5,352 nucleotides of DNA from contig CAPZDM010000091.1 of assembly GCA_948745425.1 (NCBI GenBank), positions 1-5,352 of the forward strand. The letters run 5' to 3'. Below are positions 4,751 to 5,352 of the stretch, one piece after another; the stretch's first letter is position 1; each line of letters opens with the position of its first letter. Source of the DNA: an uncultured Clostridia bacterium. Lineage in GTDB: Bacteria > Bacillota > Clostridia > TANB77 > CAG-508. The notes below the pieces were generated by a model that saw only the letters and a program-made list of their open reading frames with translations, did no database searches and was not told the DNA's origin. The translations under genes and the position numbers were made by a program.

Positions 4751-5352
4751 TTATCTAAGTGGCAATAGTTTCATATTTTTTGCTCGATTTATATTTGCTT
4801 TCAGTTCGCCATATTTAAATGGCTTACCGTGTCCTGGATATATCATCTTCGGTTTAAGAGCAATAATTTTCTCCCAAGATTGTAGAAACGCAGTCTTGTC
4901 CTCCACCCAAATAGTTATCCTGTTTAAGCTTGGCAATCCGTTCATAGTCGCATCACCACAAAATAAAGAACCATCATTTAGCAAAAGAGAGATTGAGTCA
5001 TTGGTGTGACCTGGAGTATCAATAATTCTTCCTTGCAATAAAAGTTCTACTTGTTTACGGTTTTGATTGCTGATTTTAATACATCTACATTTATACTCTT
5101 GCTTCAATTTTGGAAATAAATGCTTACCCTTTCCGACAAACTTCATCAAGGTACAAAAGAATAAACTAAACTTCGTCGTGCAACCACCACAAAAGGAATT
5201 CTGTCCTCTGGATAAACCATCTAACGCTTTGCTACTCATAACAATTTGAGTGTTGGGACATTCAAAAAGTATCTCATTTAGATATCCTGCATGGTCGTCG
5301 TGAGCGTGTGTCAAAAAAATATATCGTATCTGTTGAGGGGCTATTTGCATCT
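4751..5352 (-). CDS. Metallo-beta-lactamase-fold hydrolase, 5' end cut by window edge
   Basis: A zinc-dependent hydrolase of the MBL superfamily; the substrate is unknown. Counting from the first in-window ATG (5350-5348), the metal ligands are complete: T-H15-A-H17-D18-D19-H20-AG, TPGH115T, FCGD133A and YPGH174G. The strand-rich N-terminal part that normally precedes HxHxDH, including the usual L-I-D-T/S segment, is missing, so the true start lies beyond 5352 and this ATG is internal. A cysteine-containing insert (FCGGCTTKFSLFFC, 53-66) lies between the first motif and the GRIIDTPGH segment, probably shaping the substrate pocket. Two 60-base samples in the gene (4801-4860 and 4861-4920) are 40% GC against 23% in ricT, although 5041-5100 is only 27%. 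This hints at foreign origin but does not prove it. Its neighbour is the ABC-F remnant; no functional link is evident. Confidence 0.88.
   Translation of the reverse strand, partial: MQIAPQQIRYIFLTHAHDDHAGYLNEILFECPNTQIVMSSKALDGLSRGQNSFCGGCTTKFSLFFCTLMKFVGKGKHLFPKLKQEYKCRCIKISNQNRKQVELLLQGRIIDTPGHTNDSISLLLNDGSLFCGDATMNGLPSLNRITIWVEDKTAFLQSWEKIIALKPKMIYPGHGKPFKYGELKANINRAKNMKLLPLR

Noticed and set aside
4734..4751. Palindrome at the end of the metallo-hydrolase as a terminator
   Set aside because: The stem is short and all A/T except for one pair, and no U-run follows on the minus strand.
1..5352. CRISPR array, tRNA, rRNA or intact insertion sequence
   Set aside because: No regularly spaced repeats, tRNA-like cloverleaf, rRNA segment or transposase-like frame was seen on either strand.

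Overview
The window is very AT-rich (two hand-counted 60-base samples: 23% GC in ricT at 1201-1260, 40% GC near the right edge at 4801-4860). Every gene I can support is on the minus strand, so the map reads from right to left. Low GC, strong GGAGG-type ribosome sites, GTG and TTG starts, a two-cluster ferredoxin, a ferredoxin-thioredoxin reductase and a THF riboswitch in front of folT together point to an anaerobic Bacillota (Clostridia-type) bacterium. This is an inference; the species cannot be named.

Right to left: (1) 4751-5352, a 5'-truncated metallo-beta-lactamase-fold hydrolase, partly richer in GC than its neighbours. (2) 4447-4617, a decayed fragment of an Lsa-like ABC-F ATPase with its Walker A still readable; 4618-4750 is gene-free debris. 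(3) 3841-4376, a two-gene redox operon: a TTG-started catalytic subunit of ferredoxin-thioredoxin reductase, then thioredoxin. It is preceded by two perfect AT-rich palindromes and closed by a 14-bp hairpin terminator. (4) 2989-3639, type I signal peptidase, behind a near-consensus promoter (TTGAGA-17-TATAAT). It is followed in the same direction by holB (DNA polymerase III delta', split by a one-base frameshift at about 2554), ricT (PSP1 family) and a 2[4Fe-4S] ferredoxin. A 12-bp terminator closes this operon at 915-948. (5) 657-899, the N-terminal remnant of a ToxN/AbiQ/CptN-like type III toxin, whose reading frame runs into a GC-rich palindromic repeat. (6) 425-632, a promoter, a THF riboswitch and a ribosome-site-masking hairpin. 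(7) 1-425, folT, the folate-specific component of an ECF vitamin transporter, cut by the left edge.

Functionally, the reductase and thioredoxin form an electron chain that takes electrons from ferredoxin, and a ferredoxin gene lies about 2.7 kb downstream. holB next to ricT is a synteny also known from Bacillus. The folT module is a self-contained vitamin-uptake unit under translational control by reduced folate. Between these intact blocks lie three damaged or remnant elements (toxin, ABC-F, holB). I found no CRISPR array, tRNA, rRNA or intact insertion sequence.
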